Shown here in pieces: positions 18,217 through 27,131 of a DNA stretch of 64,000 nucleotides (its first letter is position 1; every line of letters begins with the position of its first letter). A program made the translations under genes and the position numbers. The notes beneath the pieces were generated by a model. It was not told the DNA's origin. It worked only from the letters and a program-made list of their open reading frames with translations, and ran no database searches. The DNA is taken from the NCBI RefSeq assembly GCF_006351925.1, contig NZ_CP040924.1, positions 3,601,501-3,665,500 on the forward strand, given 5' to 3'. Source of the DNA: Clostridium thermarum. GTDB taxonomy: Bacteria; Bacillota; Clostridia; Clostridiales; Clostridiaceae.

Positions 18217-18323
18217 TTGCATAGATTTTTACAATAATAAAGTTTTAATAAGATGTCATTATTAATGAAAAGTAAGCGTCAAAGTTTTAGTACCTTTAAT
18301 AACTTGAAAAATAGCATTAAAAT

Positions 18324-18359
18324 ATCCCAGTAAGGCAATTTACTAAACTTTACTGGGAT
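18324..18359 (-). terminator. Terminator downstream of the Nmad3 gene
   Basis: ATCCCAGTAA (18324-18333) pairs perfectly with TTACTGGGAT (18350-18359), about 90 nt past the Nmad3 stop codon. On the minus strand ATTTTAATGCTATTTT follows, a moderate U-rich tract. Confidence 0.65.
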
Positions 18360-18451
18360 TAACTTATTTCCTATCTTTAATTTTCATATTTTCAGGAATC
18401 TTATCTGAGCAAGGCATAAGATTCTCTCCTCTAAAATTTATAATTCTAATA

Positions 18452-19327
18452 CTATATAATGAAATTGCTAGTTATTAAATTTTTAGCCCATTCTTCTACC
18501 TCTGAATTGCCACTTATCACAAACTCTTGTCCTCTTCCAACAGTCTGCAATAGACAATAATCATCTTTTAATTGCCAAATTGGATTCCCTTTGGGACTAA
18601 TTAGTTTTTTGTGAAATGTCATTTTTGTATTAAACTGCGGATGAAAAAAACGTGGTAGCTTCCATAGTGATCTATTACTCTGCCCACCACAAGTTAACAC
18701 TAATGATTCATCGTAATTAAGCCAACCATAGCCTGGCAATGTACTGTTAAAACTTAATTTTTCACTAGCAATATATGCCGTATTTTTTGTCCTATTCCTA
18801 TCATAATAATGAGGATGACTAAGTTTCCATTCCTCATAGTTTTCTTGTTTTGAAATACTCTCAATTTTACCTACTTGAAGGTATCCCCATATAACTTGTT
18901 TATCTGTTTTATTTACAAATGTATATTTGCCATTTATTTTCTTTACATCTTTGAACCATCCAAAAAATAAAAACAAATCTCCTTCTTCAACCTTTTGATT
19001 TGCTAAATGCGATTGTGATGTACTACATTGCCCAAATATTCCTCTCCAGTCAGCATCACGATTTTTCTTAGTACTAGCATTTACATCTGGATCTAAATGC
19101 ACATATCTCTTTTCAAAACCTTTAATGCCTAATGAATCCATGACATCTGCATACGTATTTCCTTCTTTCAAATAAATATCACTGTAAGTTATCCCTGTAT
19201 CAATAGAGTTTCCATCTATGTCTTCTGGTATAGGTAACGATACATGATATTTTTCATCTATAAACAAAGGGCTTGGATATCCTCCTGCCTCAGAATCAAA
19301 GCCTTTTCTACTCAAAATTATTTTCAT
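18452..19327 (-). CDS. Nmad3-family (nucleotide modification associated domain 3) protein
   Basis: The 291-aa protein begins MKIILSRKGFDSEAGGYPSP and contains HLDPDV, WRGIFGQCSTSQSHL, EGDLFLFFGWFKD and GYLQVGKIESI. These are the conserved blocks I know from the Nmad3 family, predicted by comparative genomics to work in DNA base modification or its recognition, often in phage or mobile DNA. A frame reaching 19351 exists, but GGTGGTG lies about eight bases before ATG 19327, and the family motif begins there. No methylase or restriction gene is next to it. It sits in the IS-bracketed island beside the candidate small RNA. Biochemical role is unproven. Confidence 0.78.
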   Translation of the reverse strand: MKIILSRKGFDSEAGGYPSPLFIDEKYHVSLPIPEDIDGNSIDTGITYSDIYLKEGNTYADVMDSLGIKGFEKRYVHLDPDVNASTKKNRDADWRGIFGQCSTSQSHLANQKVEEGDLFLFFGWFKDVKKINGKYTFVNKTDKQVIWGYLQVGKIESISKQENYEEWKLSHPHYYDRNRTKNTAYIASEKLSFNSTLPGYGWLNYDESLVLTCGGQSNRSLWKLPRFFHPQFNTKMTFHKKLISPKGNPIWQLKDDYCLLQTVGRGQEFVISGNSEVEEWAKNLITSNFII

Positions 19328-19483
19328 TATATTTTTCACCACCATAAACAAACATAATTCTACAATTTAATTGTACACCTTTTTACATTATTTTAACATT
19401 AATTCAGTTCATCAAATTTATATATTATTCTACAAAACAAAAATCTACTACAGTAAGTATTTTACACTTATCATGGTAGTAAT

Positions 19484-20160
19484 GTTTTTAGCAATGATAA
19501 AGTACCGAAAGGTACTATTTTTTTCTCACAAAGCCCTTCCGCCGGAACTGGAAATAGTGTAGGATAAAAAAGTAAGAGCACCCTTAATATGTCCTGGCTG
19601 ACATAATGGCTAAATTTAAACATTTTACATTAGAGGAAAGAGTCTCTATTGAAATAATGCTTAAAGCCTCCCTTTCTTTCAAAGCAATAGCCAGAGAGCT
19701 TGATCGAGATTGTACAACCATTTCCAAAGAGGTTAAAAATCATATCATGTTCAAGCGAACAGGTTCTTACGGTAGACCTTTTAACAACTGTATTCATCGT
19801 TTAACTTGCAGCAATACATATCTATGTGAGAAACCGCATAACACGCATCTTCTACTGCGACCCTTCAGCGCCATACCAGAAAGGTGCTGCGTAAAACAAC
19901 CATGAATTGATTCGCAGAATTGTTCCTAAAGGCCAGAGCTTCAACTTATTTCAACAGAAGGATATCTCATTGATGATGAGTCACATTAATTCTTATTCAA
20001 GAAAAAAGCTGAATAACCAGTCTCAATACTCGGTATTCAGCTTCCTTTACGGCGCTAAAACGCTCGCAAAGTTGGATTCAGAACTCATCAAACCAAATGA
20101 GATTATGTGAATGCGAGTTTATTAAAATATTAACCTACTCAAGCAGGGATTACTGTTGGC
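19484..20160 (+). mobile_element. Decayed IS30-family insertion sequence (right copy)
   Basis: The element starts with the region repeated in inverse orientation at 15760-15884, then carries an IS30 transposase with a large internal deletion. Its right end is not clear; the transposase stop is at 20110 and nothing gene-like follows until rlmH. Together with the left copy it brackets the Nmad3 and AlbA_2 genes like a composite transposon. No target-site duplication could be identified by eye. Confidence 0.75.
19606..20110 (+). pseudogene. IS30-family transposase, internally deleted and frameshifted
   Basis: The 5' part encodes the N-terminal helix-turn-helix: FKHFTLEERVSIEIMLKASL and AIARELDRDCTTISKEVKNH, then a Cys-bearing segment. 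The 3' part, in another frame from about 19890, encodes the C-terminus NHELIRRIVPKGQSF and INSYSRKKLNNQ. Most of the DDE catalytic domain is missing: about 165 codons remain of the usual 330 or so. It cannot be active alone. Confidence 0.85.
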
Positions 20161-20314
20161 GCTTAAGTTAAAACTTTTCCAATGAGTGGAATTTACCTTT
20201 GCAAAAAAACGATAAAAATTCACCTACACTTCCTATATGATACACTTACCTTTATCTATTTAAACTCTTACTTTTGAATTGAAGTTAATTATTAATTTTA
20301 CTAAAAAGTCTACG

Positions 20315-20794
20315 TCACTTATGGTACGGCTCACCGTTAATTATCCTGAAAGCCCGATAGATCTGTTCCAATAACATTACTCTAAACAACTGATGAGGAA
20401 AAGTCATTCTGGAAAAAGACATCTTATAATCAGATCGTTGCTGAACTGACTTAGCCAACCCTAATGAACCACCGATGACAAAGGCTAAGTTGCTTTCTCC
20501 CCGTACTCCCAAGTCCTTTATTTGTGCGGCCAGTTCCTCTGAGGAAGGCTGCTTCCCCTGTATTTCCATGGTAATAACGAACATATTATCCTTTATATAC
20601 TTTAATATTAAGTCTCCTTCCTTTTCCTTAATGATCTGTTCCTCCTTCTCCGAAGCATTTTCCGGAATCTTCTCATCAGGAACTTCTATTATCTCAAGCC
20701 TGCAATACCTTGATAGGCGTTTTGCATACTCCTCTATGGCATCTCTCAGGTACCTTTCTTTAACTTTTCCTACAGTAATCAATGATATATTCAA
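20315..20794 (-). CDS. rlmH: 23S rRNA (pseudouridine1915-N3)-methyltransferase RlmH
   Basis: The 159-aa SPOUT methyltransferase reads MNISLITVGKVKERYLRDAI at the start and has the cofactor-binding FVIGGSLGLAKSV and the end SRMTFPHQLFRVMLLEQIYR-type motif. It methylates a pseudouridine in helix 69 of 23S rRNA. The start is TTG 20794, with GGGAG eight bases upstream. This gives the exact family length; an upstream TTG at 20803 overlaps the ribosome site. It is the first core gene to the right of the IS30 remnant. Confidence 0.95.
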   Translation of the reverse strand: MNISLITVGKVKERYLRDAIEEYAKRLSRYCRLEIIEVPDEKIPENASEKEEQIIKEKEGDLILKYIKDNMFVITMEIQGKQPSSEELAAQIKDLGVRGESNLAFVIGGSLGLAKSVQQRSDYKMSFSRMTFPHQLFRVMLLEQIYRAFRIINGEPYHK

Positions 20795-20925
20795 ATACAG
20801 CAACTCCCTTACTTTACATTCTTTTATTACTCTATTATGTTTCTACTCAGTGTCTATGTCAATATACAGAGTATAATATCAAATTAAAGTCATATCTTAC
20901 AGTCTATAGCAGCATGGTTAAACAT

Positions 20926-20963
20926 AAAACTCCCTATCGGACATATCCTTCCAATAGGGAGTT
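20926..20963. terminator. Hairpin between divergent genes rlmH and the 3D-domain gene
   Basis: AAACTCCCTAT and ATAGGGAGTTT form an 11-bp stem with a 16-nt loop, followed on the plus strand by ATTATATTGTATTCTT. It lies upstream of both flanking genes, so its role as a terminator is uncertain. It may stop read-through from the IS30 side. Confidence 0.5.
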
Positions 20964-20987
20964 TATTATATTGTATTCTTGCCTAAG

Positions 20988-21017
20988 TTTGACAAAACCT
21001 TAAAATAACGTTATCAT
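20988..21017 (+). promoter_or_regulatory. Promoter of the 3D-domain gene
   Basis: TTGACA at 20988-20993 and TATCAT at 21012-21017 are 18 bases apart. Transcription would start near 21023, about 20 nt before the strong ribosome site. Confidence 0.65.
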
Positions 21018-21029
21018 TTTGATAGGTTT

Positions 21030-22067
21030 GTGATAAGGGAGGTTTTCATCATAAATACAAAGTTGCAATTTAAGAAGGTGAAACTATCGAAAAAGTTAGT
21101 AGCCCCTGTTGTATTTCTTCTTCTTATAGGTGTTCTAACTACTGTGATACTGACTAAAAGAAAAAATATAACAGTACTTATAGACGGAGTGCCCACAAAC
21201 TACGTTACATATAAGGCTACTGTCAGTGAAGCATTAGCCGATAAGGAAATAACCTTGGGACCTAAAGATAAAATTTCTCCTGACCTAACTACAGAAATTA
21301 AGGACGAAGACACTATAGCAATAAAGCGTGCAGTGAATATAAAAGTTGAAGTTGATGGAAAAACATTGGACATTCTTTCCGCTGAAGAGGATATTAAGGC
21401 AGTATTTTCAGTTGAAGGAATAAGCTTAAAGGAAAAAGACAAGGTAACTCCGGCTTTGGATACAAAGTTGTGGGAAGGCTTAGCAGTCAGCGTTATCAGA
21501 GTTGAGAATAAAAACGTTACAGTATCAACTCCCATTGAGTTCAAGACTGTAGTAAAAAAGGATAGCTCAATGGCCAATACTAAAAAGAAGGTAGTCCAAG
21601 AGGGAAAAGTGGGTGAAAAGCAGACTACTTTCGACGTAGTCTATGAAAACGGCGTTGAGGTCTCAAGGACCCAGATAAGCGAAACAATAGCCCAAGCTCC
21701 TGTAGACAAGATTGTTGTAGAGGGCACTTACCCCTCAATGCCTGTATCAAGAGGGGGAGAAGTTCTTCCATATTCAAAGGTATTTACCGCCAGGGCTACT
21801 GCCTACTGGGCAGTAAGAGGTGTTGGCAAGACCTATACGGCATCAGGCCGTTTGGCAGTTAGAGATCCCCAAGGCTACAGCACCATAGCTGTGGACCCTG
21901 ATCTAATTCCCTATGGCACAAAGCTCTTTGTAGAAGGTTACGGCTTTGCCATCGCAGCAGACACCGGCACCGGCATAAAGGGAGAAAAAATCGATGTGTA
22001 TTTTGATACTCTTGCAGAAGCTAAACGTTGGGCAGTGAAGTACGTCAAGGTATACGTACTAAAGTAG
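21030..22067 (+). CDS. Secreted YabE-like protein: DUF348 repeats, G5 domain and 3D domain
   Basis: The protein has one N-terminal membrane segment (VAPVVFLLLIGVLTTVIL) and two DUF348 repeats (ITVLIDGVPTNYVTYKATVS; NIKVEVDGKTLDILSAEEDI). A G5-like segment follows, then a C-terminal 3D domain with FTARATAYWAVRG, TIAVDPDLIPYGTKLFVEGY and AADTGTGIKGEKIDVYF carrying the conserved aspartates. It is related to resuscitation-factor-like cell-wall hydrolases that act outside the membrane. The start is ambiguous: GTG 21030 precedes the ribosome site AAGGGAGG (21035-21042), whose well-spaced codons are ATC or ATA. Two terminators follow. Confidence 0.88.
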   Translation: MIREVFIINTKLQFKKVKLSKKLVAPVVFLLLIGVLTTVILTKRKNITVLIDGVPTNYVTYKATVSEALADKEITLGPKDKISPDLTTEIKDEDTIAIKRAVNIKVEVDGKTLDILSAEEDIKAVFSVEGISLKEKDKVTPALDTKLWEGLAVSVIRVENKNVTVSTPIEFKTVVKKDSSMANTKKKVVQEGKVGEKQTTFDVVYENGVEVSRTQISETIAQAPVDKIVVEGTYPSMPVSRGGEVLPYSKVFTARATAYWAVRGVGKTYTASGRLAVRDPQGYSTIAVDPDLIPYGTKLFVEGYGFAIAADTGTGIKGEKIDVYFDTLAEAKRWAVKYVKVYVLK

Positions 22068-22093
22068 CTATTAATGACTAGAGATTCTATAGA

Positions 22094-22119
22094 AAATTGC
22101 GTCACAACGCAATTTATTT
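22094..22119 (+). terminator. Terminator after the 3D-domain gene
   Basis: AAATTGCGT and ACGCAATTT form a 9-bp stem with a 4-nt loop, followed by ATTTC. Similar AAATTGC/GCAATTT hairpins occur at 46238-46261 and near 62240. Confidence 0.7.
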
Positions 22120-22154
22120 CAAATATACAACAGCCCCTTTTAATTTAAAATTAT

Positions 22155-22181
22155 AGCCATTCAGCATAGAGCTGAATGGCT
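22155..22181. terminator. Bidirectional terminator between convergent genes
   Basis: AGCCATTCAGC and GCTGAATGGCT form a perfect 11-bp stem with a 5-nt loop. It lies between the 3D-domain gene (plus) and the SEC-C gene (minus), with T-rich sequence on the plus side. Confidence 0.75.
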
Positions 22182-22198
22182 TTCTTAATTATTAATAG

Positions 22199-22723
22199 CT
22201 ACTCCGCTGCCACTTCGGATTCAACCTTGTTAGCACAGCACTTCTTGTATTTCTTTCCGCTTCCACATGGACACGGATCATTTCTTCCTATTTTAACTTC
22301 CTTCACTACTGTCTTGGAATCCTTCCATTTTCTCTGGATTTCTTTTCTCTTTTCGGGAGAGAAGATTCCATCCCACTGAGGTAAAGTATATAAGTAATCT
22401 GCCTTTGCGTCTAACATATTAAAATATAACTTTTCAAAATCTATATTAAAAGTAAGTTCTTGATCAATGTCCAAATTTTCTAGATCAAAGCCTTCCACAA
22501 GGCTGTCATTTATCCCATCTACAAACCCCATAAAAAATTCCGGTGTTGTCTTGAATCTTTCAGCTAATTGTCTAATGCTTCCCTTTAATGGTTCCTTATG
22601 GTTAGCAAGAACTTCTGTGTACACTCGTGTTTCCATGTCGCCATACTCTTTCCAGAAAGCATCTTCTCCTCTTTGTTTTACATAATCAACAACCATATCG
22701 GTCCAATCTTTATAAAGGCTCAT
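22199..22723 (-). CDS. SEC-C motif protein
   Basis: This 174-aa cytoplasmic protein ends with a SEC-C zinc-binding motif, [18 protein letters not shown], as at the end of SecA. The first 140 residues are helical and of no known function. The motif binds Zn and often mediates protein contacts. AAAGGAG precedes ATG 22723. It is a single gene between terminators and the GerMN gene. Confidence 0.85.
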   Translation of the reverse strand: MSLYKDWTDMVVDYVKQRGEDAFWKEYGDMETRVYTEVLANHKEPLKGSIRQLAERFKTTPEFFMGFVDGINDSLVEGFDLENLDIDQELTFNIDFEKLYFNMLDAKADYLYTLPQWDGIFSPEKRKEIQRKWKDSKTVVKEVKIGRNDPCPCGSGKKYKKCCANKVESEVAAE

Positions 22724-22798
22724 AATTTTATTCTCCTTTGCATTATATATGTAGTCATTAAAATAATTATAATAAAGTTTTAAAAGCTTTTCAACAAG

Positions 22799-23377
22799 TT
22801 AGTTCTCTTCCTTGGTAATTCTTAAGCTGGCTATATCTTCTGGTGAGAAAGTCTTTGATATATTAAAGTTCCCACCTAGACTATCTACGTTTTGGTTTTC
22901 TACCAGAATTCTAATTTTTTCAATGGAATCCAGCTGAGTTATAGATTTAGCTATACTTTTTAGACAAGCCTCTTCCTTGCCCGGGGACATAGCAACCATA
23001 GCCTCTTTACTAAAGTTAATAATTGCAATACCATCCTTTATAGAAAAACTTATAAGCCTTGTATCTTTCGGAAGTATGGGTTTTAGCTTGCTTTCTATGG
23101 AAGGACCCTTTATAAGCTGATTTATTACGAGTTCACCCATAAGCTCCTCTTTGTTTATAAGCAATTCTTCCTTTGCAATGTCTATTGTGTTTTCGTCCTT
23201 AGACGCATCAAAATAGACATCAAGGTCTATATAATTATCCTTCTCATTTTGCAATTGCACATTTTCTAACTTTTCCTTATTACCCTTGCTAACTTTTTCC
23301 TGCTTCTCACAGCCTATAGTTATAGCAGCGGAAGACATAATAGAAATGGTTGTTATAAAAACTAATAACTTTTTCAT
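22799..23377 (-). CDS. GerMN-domain lipoprotein
   Basis: This 192-aa protein has a lipoprotein signal with Cys23 in ITIGC and a GerMN domain (ELVINQLIKGPSIESKLKPI, LPKDTRLISFSIKDGIAIIN, GKEEACLKSIAKSITQL). Related proteins sit on the outer face of the membrane and act in spore germination or cell-wall-linked functions. GAGGGAAGCT precedes the ATG. It lies 27 nt downstream of the WalJ-like gene and may be cotranscribed. Confidence 0.88.
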   Translation of the reverse strand: MKKLLVFITTISIMSSAAITIGCEKQEKVSKGNKEKLENVQLQNEKDNYIDLDVYFDASKDENTIDIAKEELLINKEELMGELVINQLIKGPSIESKLKPILPKDTRLISFSIKDGIAIINFSKEAMVAMSPGKEEACLKSIAKSITQLDSIEKIRILVENQNVDSLGGNFNISKTFSPEDIASLRITKEEN

Positions 23378-23404
23378 AGCTTCCCTCTTTTCATATGGCC
23401 TAGC

Positions 23405-24187
23405 CTATATTTTAATATAACTGCTTGGCTTACTTCTGTCTGCCATAGTAAGTATAATATCTTTACCAACATTTATCTTGTTATCGTTTAAGATATTGGT
23501 AACTGTCGCATAAGCCAGCTCAGGATAGTTGTTAGTATTACTTAAATGTCCCAGCACTATTCTCTTTTGCTTGTCAGTGACAATCTCTGTTATTGCATAA
23601 CCACAGGCCTCATTAGACAAATGACCTATGTCGCTTAGTATCCTTCTCTTTAACTCATAAGGATAAGGTCCAAATTTAAGCATTTCAACATCGTGATTAC
23701 TCTCAAGCAACAATATATCTGCATCCATAATATTTCTTTTCACATCCTCAGAGAAATACCCTAAGTCCGTTGCTATACATACTTTCTTACCTCCAGATAA
23801 GAGAGAGTATCCAGATGGACCAGCGGCATCATGTGGTATATCAAATCTTTCAACATCTATATCCTTAATTGATACCGCTGTATCCATAATCTTAATATTA
23901 TGTTCCTTTATATTTCCTATAGCCTTAGCCATACCCTTCCATGTTAGTTCATTTGTATATATAGGTATATTATACTTTCTCGATAAAATACCAACCCCTT
24001 TTATATGGTCACTATGTTCATGGGTGACAAAAATAGCATCAATTTCTTCCGGTCTTTCACCAATTTCCCTTAGTGCACCTTCTATACTTTTTCCAGGCAT
24101 TCCTGCATCTATCAATACTTTTGCATTATCGGAGGATATGAATATAGAATTACCGCTGCTGCCGCTGTACAAAGAACTAAATACCAT
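23405..24187 (-). CDS. MBL-fold hydrolase, WalJ/YycJ family
   Basis: This 260-aa metallo-beta-lactamase-fold protein has SLYSGSSGNSIFI at its start and the metal motif THEHSDHIKG, then IPHDAAGPSGY and ILLLESNHD. WalJ proteins are nucleases tied to DNA integrity and cell-wall two-component loci. ATG 24187 follows GGAGGAG by eight bases; the TTG one codon earlier is less likely. It lies 35 nt downstream of murA. Confidence 0.9.
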   Translation of the reverse strand: MVFSSLYSGSSGNSIFISSDNAKVLIDAGMPGKSIEGALREIGERPEEIDAIFVTHEHSDHIKGVGILSRKYNIPIYTNELTWKGMAKAIGNIKEHNIKIMDTAVSIKDIDVERFDIPHDAAGPSGYSLLSGGKKVCIATDLGYFSEDVKRNIMDADILLLESNHDVEMLKFGPYPYELKRRILSDIGHLSNEACGYAITEIVTDKQKRIVLGHLSNTNNYPELAYATVTNILNDNKINVGKDIILTMADRSKPSSYIKI

Positions 24188-24222
24188 CAATTCTCCTCCC
24201 TTACTTCCATTGGTTTATTTGA

Positions 24223-25479
24223 CTATTCTTCTACTCTATCTATATGAGCACCAAGGGCTCTGAATTTTTCCTCAATTTTTGGATATCCTCTATCAATATG
24301 ATCAAGGTTATGTATTTCACTTACCCCCTCAGCAATCAGTCCGGCTATTACCATGGCAGCTCCAGCCCTCAAATCTGTGGCTTTTACCACTGCTCCGGTC
24401 AATTTGCTGACTCCATCTATAATGGCGGCTCTTCCTTCAACCTTTATATCTGCACCCATCTTTTTCAGCTCATCTACATGCTTATATCTACATTCCCATA
24501 TGCTTTCATTTATTATGCTGCGTCCCTCTGCAATACACAAAAGTGCGCTCATTGGCTGCTGAACATCTGTAGGGAAGCCGGGATATGGCAATGTCTTTAA
24601 ATTTACAGCCTTTAAACGTCCCTTTGACACTACAGTAATACTATCCTCATCCTCTATTACTTCTGCTCCCATTTCAATAAGCTTTGCAGTAATGGATTCA
24701 AGATGCTTTGGAATAATATTGTCTATTTTGACTCTTCCTCCACAAGCAGCTGCTGCAATCATGAAAGTTCCCGCTTCAATTTGATCAGGAATTACACTGT
24801 AATCACAGCCATGAAGTTCTTTTACACCGGTAATTCTTATAACATCGGTACCCGCGCCCTTTATATTTGCTCCCATAGTGTTCAGGAAGTTTGCAACGTC
24901 TACTACGTGAGGTTCCCTGGCTACATTTTCAAGAATAGTTGTACCTTCTGCTAAAGCAGCAGCCAGCATAACGTTGATGGTAGCCCCTACACTTACTACG
25001 TCAAAAAATATATTGGCTCCAACGAGCTTCTCAGCTTTTACACAAACAGCTCCATGCTCAATTTTCACTTCAGCTCCCAGTGCTTCAAAGCCTTTAATAT
25101 GCTGATCTATGGGCCTAACTCCAATAGAACATCCCCCAGGGAGCTCAACCTTTGCTTCTTTAAATCGTCCTAACATTGCTCCGATAAGATAATAAGAAGC
25201 CCTCATCTTTCTTACATCATCTGTGCAAGCATCCACACTGGTCATACAAGTACTGTCTATAACTGCAGAATTGTTCCATCTCTTTATTTTGCAGCCTAAA
25301 GATTCCAATATTCTCTCTAGGCAACGAACATCCTCTATGTCAGGTATATTATCTATGTTACTTACTCCGCTGCTGGCCATTATAGCCGCAGGAATTATAG
25401 CTACCGCTGCATTTTTTGCACCGCTTACTTCTATTGTTCCATTTAATGGATTACCGCCATGTACAACTAATTTTTCCAT
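24223..25479 (-). CDS. murA: UDP-N-acetylglucosamine 1-carboxyvinyltransferase MurA
   Basis: This 418-aa enzyme catalyses the first committed step of peptidoglycan synthesis. It shows [19 protein letters not shown] at the start, the catalytic Cys in [16 protein letters not shown] (the fosfomycin target) and [16 protein letters not shown] 25479 is preferred over 25491 because AAGGATGG lies eight bases before it. It is the first gene of a possible murA-walJ-gerMN operon. Confidence 0.96.
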   Translation of the reverse strand: MEKLVVHGGNPLNGTIEVSGAKNAAVAIIPAAIMASSGVSNIDNIPDIEDVRCLERILESLGCKIKRWNNSAVIDSTCMTSVDACTDDVRKMRASYYLIGAMLGRFKEAKVELPGGCSIGVRPIDQHIKGFEALGAEVKIEHGAVCVKAEKLVGANIFFDVVSVGATINVMLAAALAEGTTILENVAREPHVVDVANFLNTMGANIKGAGTDVIRITGVKELHGCDYSVIPDQIEAGTFMIAAAACGGRVKIDNIIPKHLESITAKLIEMGAEVIEDEDSITVVSKGRLKAVNLKTLPYPGFPTDVQQPMSALLCIAEGRSIINESIWECRYKHVDELKKMGADIKVEGRAAIIDGVSKLTGAVVKATDLRAGAAMVIAGLIAEGVSEIHNLDHIDRGYPKIEEKFRALGAHIDRVEE

Positions 25480-25710
25480 TATTTTAACCATCCTTACTCA
25501 AAAAATCCACATATTAAATCTATTTTCAAGCATAAAACACTCATTTTATCATAATTACACTATCATAAGTTATATTATAGCATAAGTTAATATAAAGTTA
25601 AGCAGATTTTTTTTACAATATCGGCAGTATTTATTGAAAACATATAAAATATAAAGTATGATATAATTATTGTGAAGGATTTTAATTTTACTTAGACTAT
25701 GGGGGTAGCA

Positions 25711-26259
25711 ATGAGATATTATTTAGTGGCGTTATTTGATAACGATTCCTACAAGGAAATTGAAGAATTACAAAGGAGCATAGGCAAGAAGTATAAACTG
25801 TATAAAAATCCACCTATGCTGCACATCACTCTTGAAATAGTAGGCGATCCTGATATTAATAAACTGGATGAAATCCTTCTCAAAATTTTTAAGCCCTATA
25901 AGAAGTTTAAGGTGGAGGTTTGCGACGTTATCTGTTTTGATGAGCCGTATAAGTCCGTAAACCTTAAAATTGAAAATAAGGGCTATATTCGCCGTTTGAC
26001 TCGGGTAATCAACGATACCCTAAAGCTCCACGGCTTCGATGTCCGGGAAAACATACAGGACTGGGACTTGCACATTTCTCTCGCCAATACTAATTTCGCC
26101 ACAAGAGAATGGAGCAAGAACGAGTATGCAGCTGCCTGCAGCCGGGCTAAAAAAATAGGCTTCTATAAGCTTGCTAAAATTGATAGAATTGAACTTTGGA
26201 AACCAATCAACAATAAGAAAGAAATGGTTGTTAGGACTTATAACCTCAGGGATTATTAA
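25711..26259 (+). CDS. 2H phosphoesterase / 2'-5' RNA ligase-like protein
   Basis: This 182-aa protein has two HxT/S motifs, LHITLEIVG near residue 30 and LHISLANTN near residue 115, which define the 2H phosphoesterase fold. Members open cyclic phosphates or join RNA ends; the substrate here is unknown. ATG 25711 follows GGGGG by five bases and is preferred over ATG 25699. It is divergent from murA. Confidence 0.88.
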   Translation: MRYYLVALFDNDSYKEIEELQRSIGKKYKLYKNPPMLHITLEIVGDPDINKLDEILLKIFKPYKKFKVEVCDVICFDEPYKSVNLKIENKGYIRRLTRVINDTLKLHGFDVRENIQDWDLHISLANTNFATREWSKNEYAAACSRAKKIGFYKLAKIDRIELWKPINNKKEMVVRTYNLRDY

Positions 26260-26276
26260 TATATGCAAACTTTGGA

Positions 26277-26322
26277 GAATATTGCAAGTATTTTATTGCT
26301 TGTAATATTCTTTCTTTTATTT
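26277..26322 (+). terminator. Terminator after the 2H phosphoesterase gene
   Basis: GAATATTGCAAG pairs with CTTGTAATATTC (one G-U pair) and TTTCTTTTATTT follows. Confidence 0.8.
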
Positions 26323-26520
26323 CAGTAGCTTTTTCGACAATTTTTAAAAATTTTTAATTATTTTTTCTCGAAACCGTTTACTGAAACTTTAAATTTTAAT
26401 AGTAATTCGTTAAAATAGATATGGTGGATTATAAAATTAAATATGAGAAATTTATAAAGACACAAATCTAACTATACTAGAGAGCATGTTTAGACTATCT
26501 CAAGGAAAGGAAGCCTTTAT

Positions 26521-27006
26521 ATGAATTTACAACGACTCTTTGCATTGCAAAAGGAATTGGATTTAAAAATAGTATCTCAGCATAATCTACAAGCAGAGAA
26601 CCTTTTACAAAAAAAGATTCTGGCACTTCAAGTTGAAATCGGAGAATTAGCAAACGAAACACGGTGTTTTAAATATTGGAGCGATAAAGAACCTTCTTCA
26701 TAAGAAGTAATTTTAGAAGAATATGTGGATTGTCTTCACTTCATATTATCTATAGGCCTAGATAAAAATTTTGTGGATATAAATTTAGAACCTAAAACTG
26801 TTAACTCCAGTCTCACAGAACAATTTCTTAATTTATATATAGACCTAAATGATTTTGTAATTTGCTTATCTCATGACCAATACTTGACTTTATTCGATGA
26901 TTTCATAAGTCTAGGCATAGCTCTTGGTTTTACAGATCGCGATATAGAAAATGCTTACTTAGAGAAAAATCACAAAAATCACTCAAGACAAGAAAACGGA
27001 TATTAA
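26521..27006 (+). pseudogene. Dimeric dUTPase (all-alpha NTP pyrophosphatase) with an in-frame TAA
   Basis: One frame of 161 codons from ATG 26521 (ribosome site AAGGAAAGG) to 27006 is broken only by TAA at 26701-26703. Before the stop is the first metal motif, EIGELANETRCFKYWSDK. After it come the second, VILEEYVDCLHFILSIGLD, and the C-terminal helices. Both halves supply metal ligands, so a protein ending at the TAA would be inactive. The frame is otherwise clean. The stop sits in a small palindrome, CTTCTT-CAT-AAGAAG. The enzyme would hydrolyse dUTP to dUMP. Either a recent pseudogene, a sequence error, or readthrough. Confidence 0.85.
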
Positions 27007-27031
27007 TCCATTTTACAGTTATCACTTAAAA

Positions 27032-27084
27032 GCCCGTTTAGTAATATAAATTCTAATTCACAGAATTTTTATTACTAAGCGGGC
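27032..27084 (+). terminator. Long hairpin terminator after the dUTPase gene
   Basis: The arms GCCCGTTTAGTAATA and TATTACTAAGCGGGC pair over 15 bases with one G-U. An inner AAATTCT/AGAATTT stem extends the hairpin, and ATTTATTATT follows. Confidence 0.8.
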
Positions 27085-27131
27085 ATTTATTATTGTGTTT
27101 TGGAGAAAAATAACCTTGAGGTGATAAAGTT

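Noticed and set aside
18200-18265. A 21-aa peptide gene with AGGAG ribosome site
   Set aside because: The T-tract after the hairpin makes a terminator more likely, and the peptide would be encoded by the terminator itself. It is kept only as an alternative in the small RNA entry.
16012-27006. Genome-wide reassignment of TAA to a sense codon
   Set aside because: Many normal genes in the window (for example purA, topB and rlmH neighbours) clearly end at TAA at the expected family length. Only isolated stops remain to be explained.
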